A DNA stretch of 64,000 nucleotides from Nocardia aobensis NBRC 100429. GTDB lineage: Bacteria > Actinomycetota > Actinomycetes > Mycobacteriales > Mycobacteriaceae. The DNA lies in NCBI RefSeq assembly GCF_000308375.1, contig NZ_BAFQ01000134.1, positions 1 to 64,000 on the forward strand, written 5' to 3'. Made by a program: the position numbers and the translations under genes. Below the pieces are notes generated by a model that was given only the letters and a program-made list of their open reading frames with translations, searched no databases and was not told the DNA's origin. This document shows positions 63,703 to 64,000 of this stretch, one piece after another; positions within the stretch are counted from its first letter, which is position 1, and each line of letters begins with the position of its first letter.

Positions 63703-64000
63703 ATGGCCATGCCATTCCGTCAATCCGTACGTCTGGGAGCGTATCTCGCCAAGCAGAAGCTGCTGCGGCGCGAGAAGTTCCCCATCCTGGTCGAATTGGA
63801 GCCGCTGTTCGCCTGCAATCTGAAATGCGCGGGCTGCGGCAAGATTCAGCATCCGCATACGCTGCTCAAACAGCGGATGCCGGTCGAGCAGGCCGTCGGC
63901 GCGATCGAGGAATGCGGCGCTCCGATGGTGTCGATCGCCGGTGGCGAACCGCTGATGCATCCGCAGATCGACGAGATCGTGCGGCAGCTGCTCGACCGCA
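63703..64000 (+). CDS. hpnH: Adenosylhopane synthase HpnH (radical SAM), N-terminal fragment
   Basis: The first 99 codons of HpnH, a radical SAM enzyme that joins an adenosyl group to the hopene side chain, the entry to bacteriohopanepolyols. The start MAMPFRQSVRLGAYLAKQKL and the cluster motif FACNLKCAGCGKIQHP (CxxxCxxC) are typical, followed by VSIAGGEPLMHPQI. It begins one base after the fusion gene stop. The remainder is outside the window. Confidence 0.93.
   Translation, partial: MAMPFRQSVRLGAYLAKQKLLRREKFPILVELEPLFACNLKCAGCGKIQHPHTLLKQRMPVEQAVGAIEECGAPMVSIAGGEPLMHPQIDEIVRQLLDR

Overview
This 64-kb window is high-GC DNA from an actinobacterium of the order Mycobacteriales, most likely a Nocardia-like member of the Nocardiaceae. 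The order infB-ylxR-nusA-rimP, DUF4439, proS, efpA, cysG, cobB-cobO-Mg-chelatase, GNAT-mqo, alpha/beta hydrolase, mapB, penicillin-binding lipoprotein, GNAT (DUF4081), ispG, rip1, dxr follows the Mycobacterium tuberculosis block Rv2839c-Rv2870c as I remember it. Non-mycobacterial genes are inserted between these core genes.

Layout. 1-4 kb: translation and transcription operon (rimP, nusA, ylxR, infB) on the minus strand, with two small envelope or ferritin-like genes opposite. 4-19 kb: proS, yaaA, a membrane-anchored binding protein, an EfpA-type exporter, cysG, an LGFP-repeat protein, an F420-type oxidoreductase, a secreted hydrolase, a DoxX protein and an APH-like pair with a KstR-like site upstream. 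19-31 kb: cobalamin genes (cobE, cobB, cobO, a fused Mg-chelatase, later cobQ) mixed with a purN-like gene, an EI24 membrane protein, a disrupted mqo, one active-looking and one apparently inactive alpha/beta hydrolase. 31-42 kb: mapB, DUF4254, a TetR regulator with a convincing operator beside a frameshifted peroxiredoxin-like gene, pirin, an XRE regulator, an ABC-2 permease pair without ATPase, nitrobindin, a tiny secreted peptide and a penicillin-binding lipoprotein. 41-52 kb: isoprenoid genes ispG and dxr with rip1, endonuclease V, and a cassette of a small three-helix-bundle protein, a 76-residue protein, a P-type ATPase and a membrane-fused lipid kinase. 52-54.6 kb: a LysR-type effector domain without HTH, a PAP2 phosphatase and paired crcB fluoride channels behind a structured leader that resembles a fluoride riboswitch. 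54.6-64 kb: a PucR-type regulator divergent from a tightly coupled hopanoid operon (hpnC, hpnD, hpnE, polyprenyl diphosphate synthase, shc, an hpnG-ispH fusion, hpnH, which runs off the end).

How they work together. The hopanoid operon covers supply of C5 units (IspH domain), chain building (polyprenyl synthase), squalene formation (HpnC/D/E), cyclisation (Shc) and side-chain addition and trimming (HpnH, HpnG domain). The window also holds the MEP genes dxr and ispG.

The most notable observations are the HpnG-IspH fusion, the variant fluoride-riboswitch-like crcB leader with a ribosome-site hairpin, two disrupted genes (mqo and a peroxiredoxin), several perfect palindromic operators, and frequent leaderless starts with a TAnnnT box 6-8 nt before the start codon. 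No rRNA, tRNA, CRISPR array, insertion sequence or phage gene was seen.
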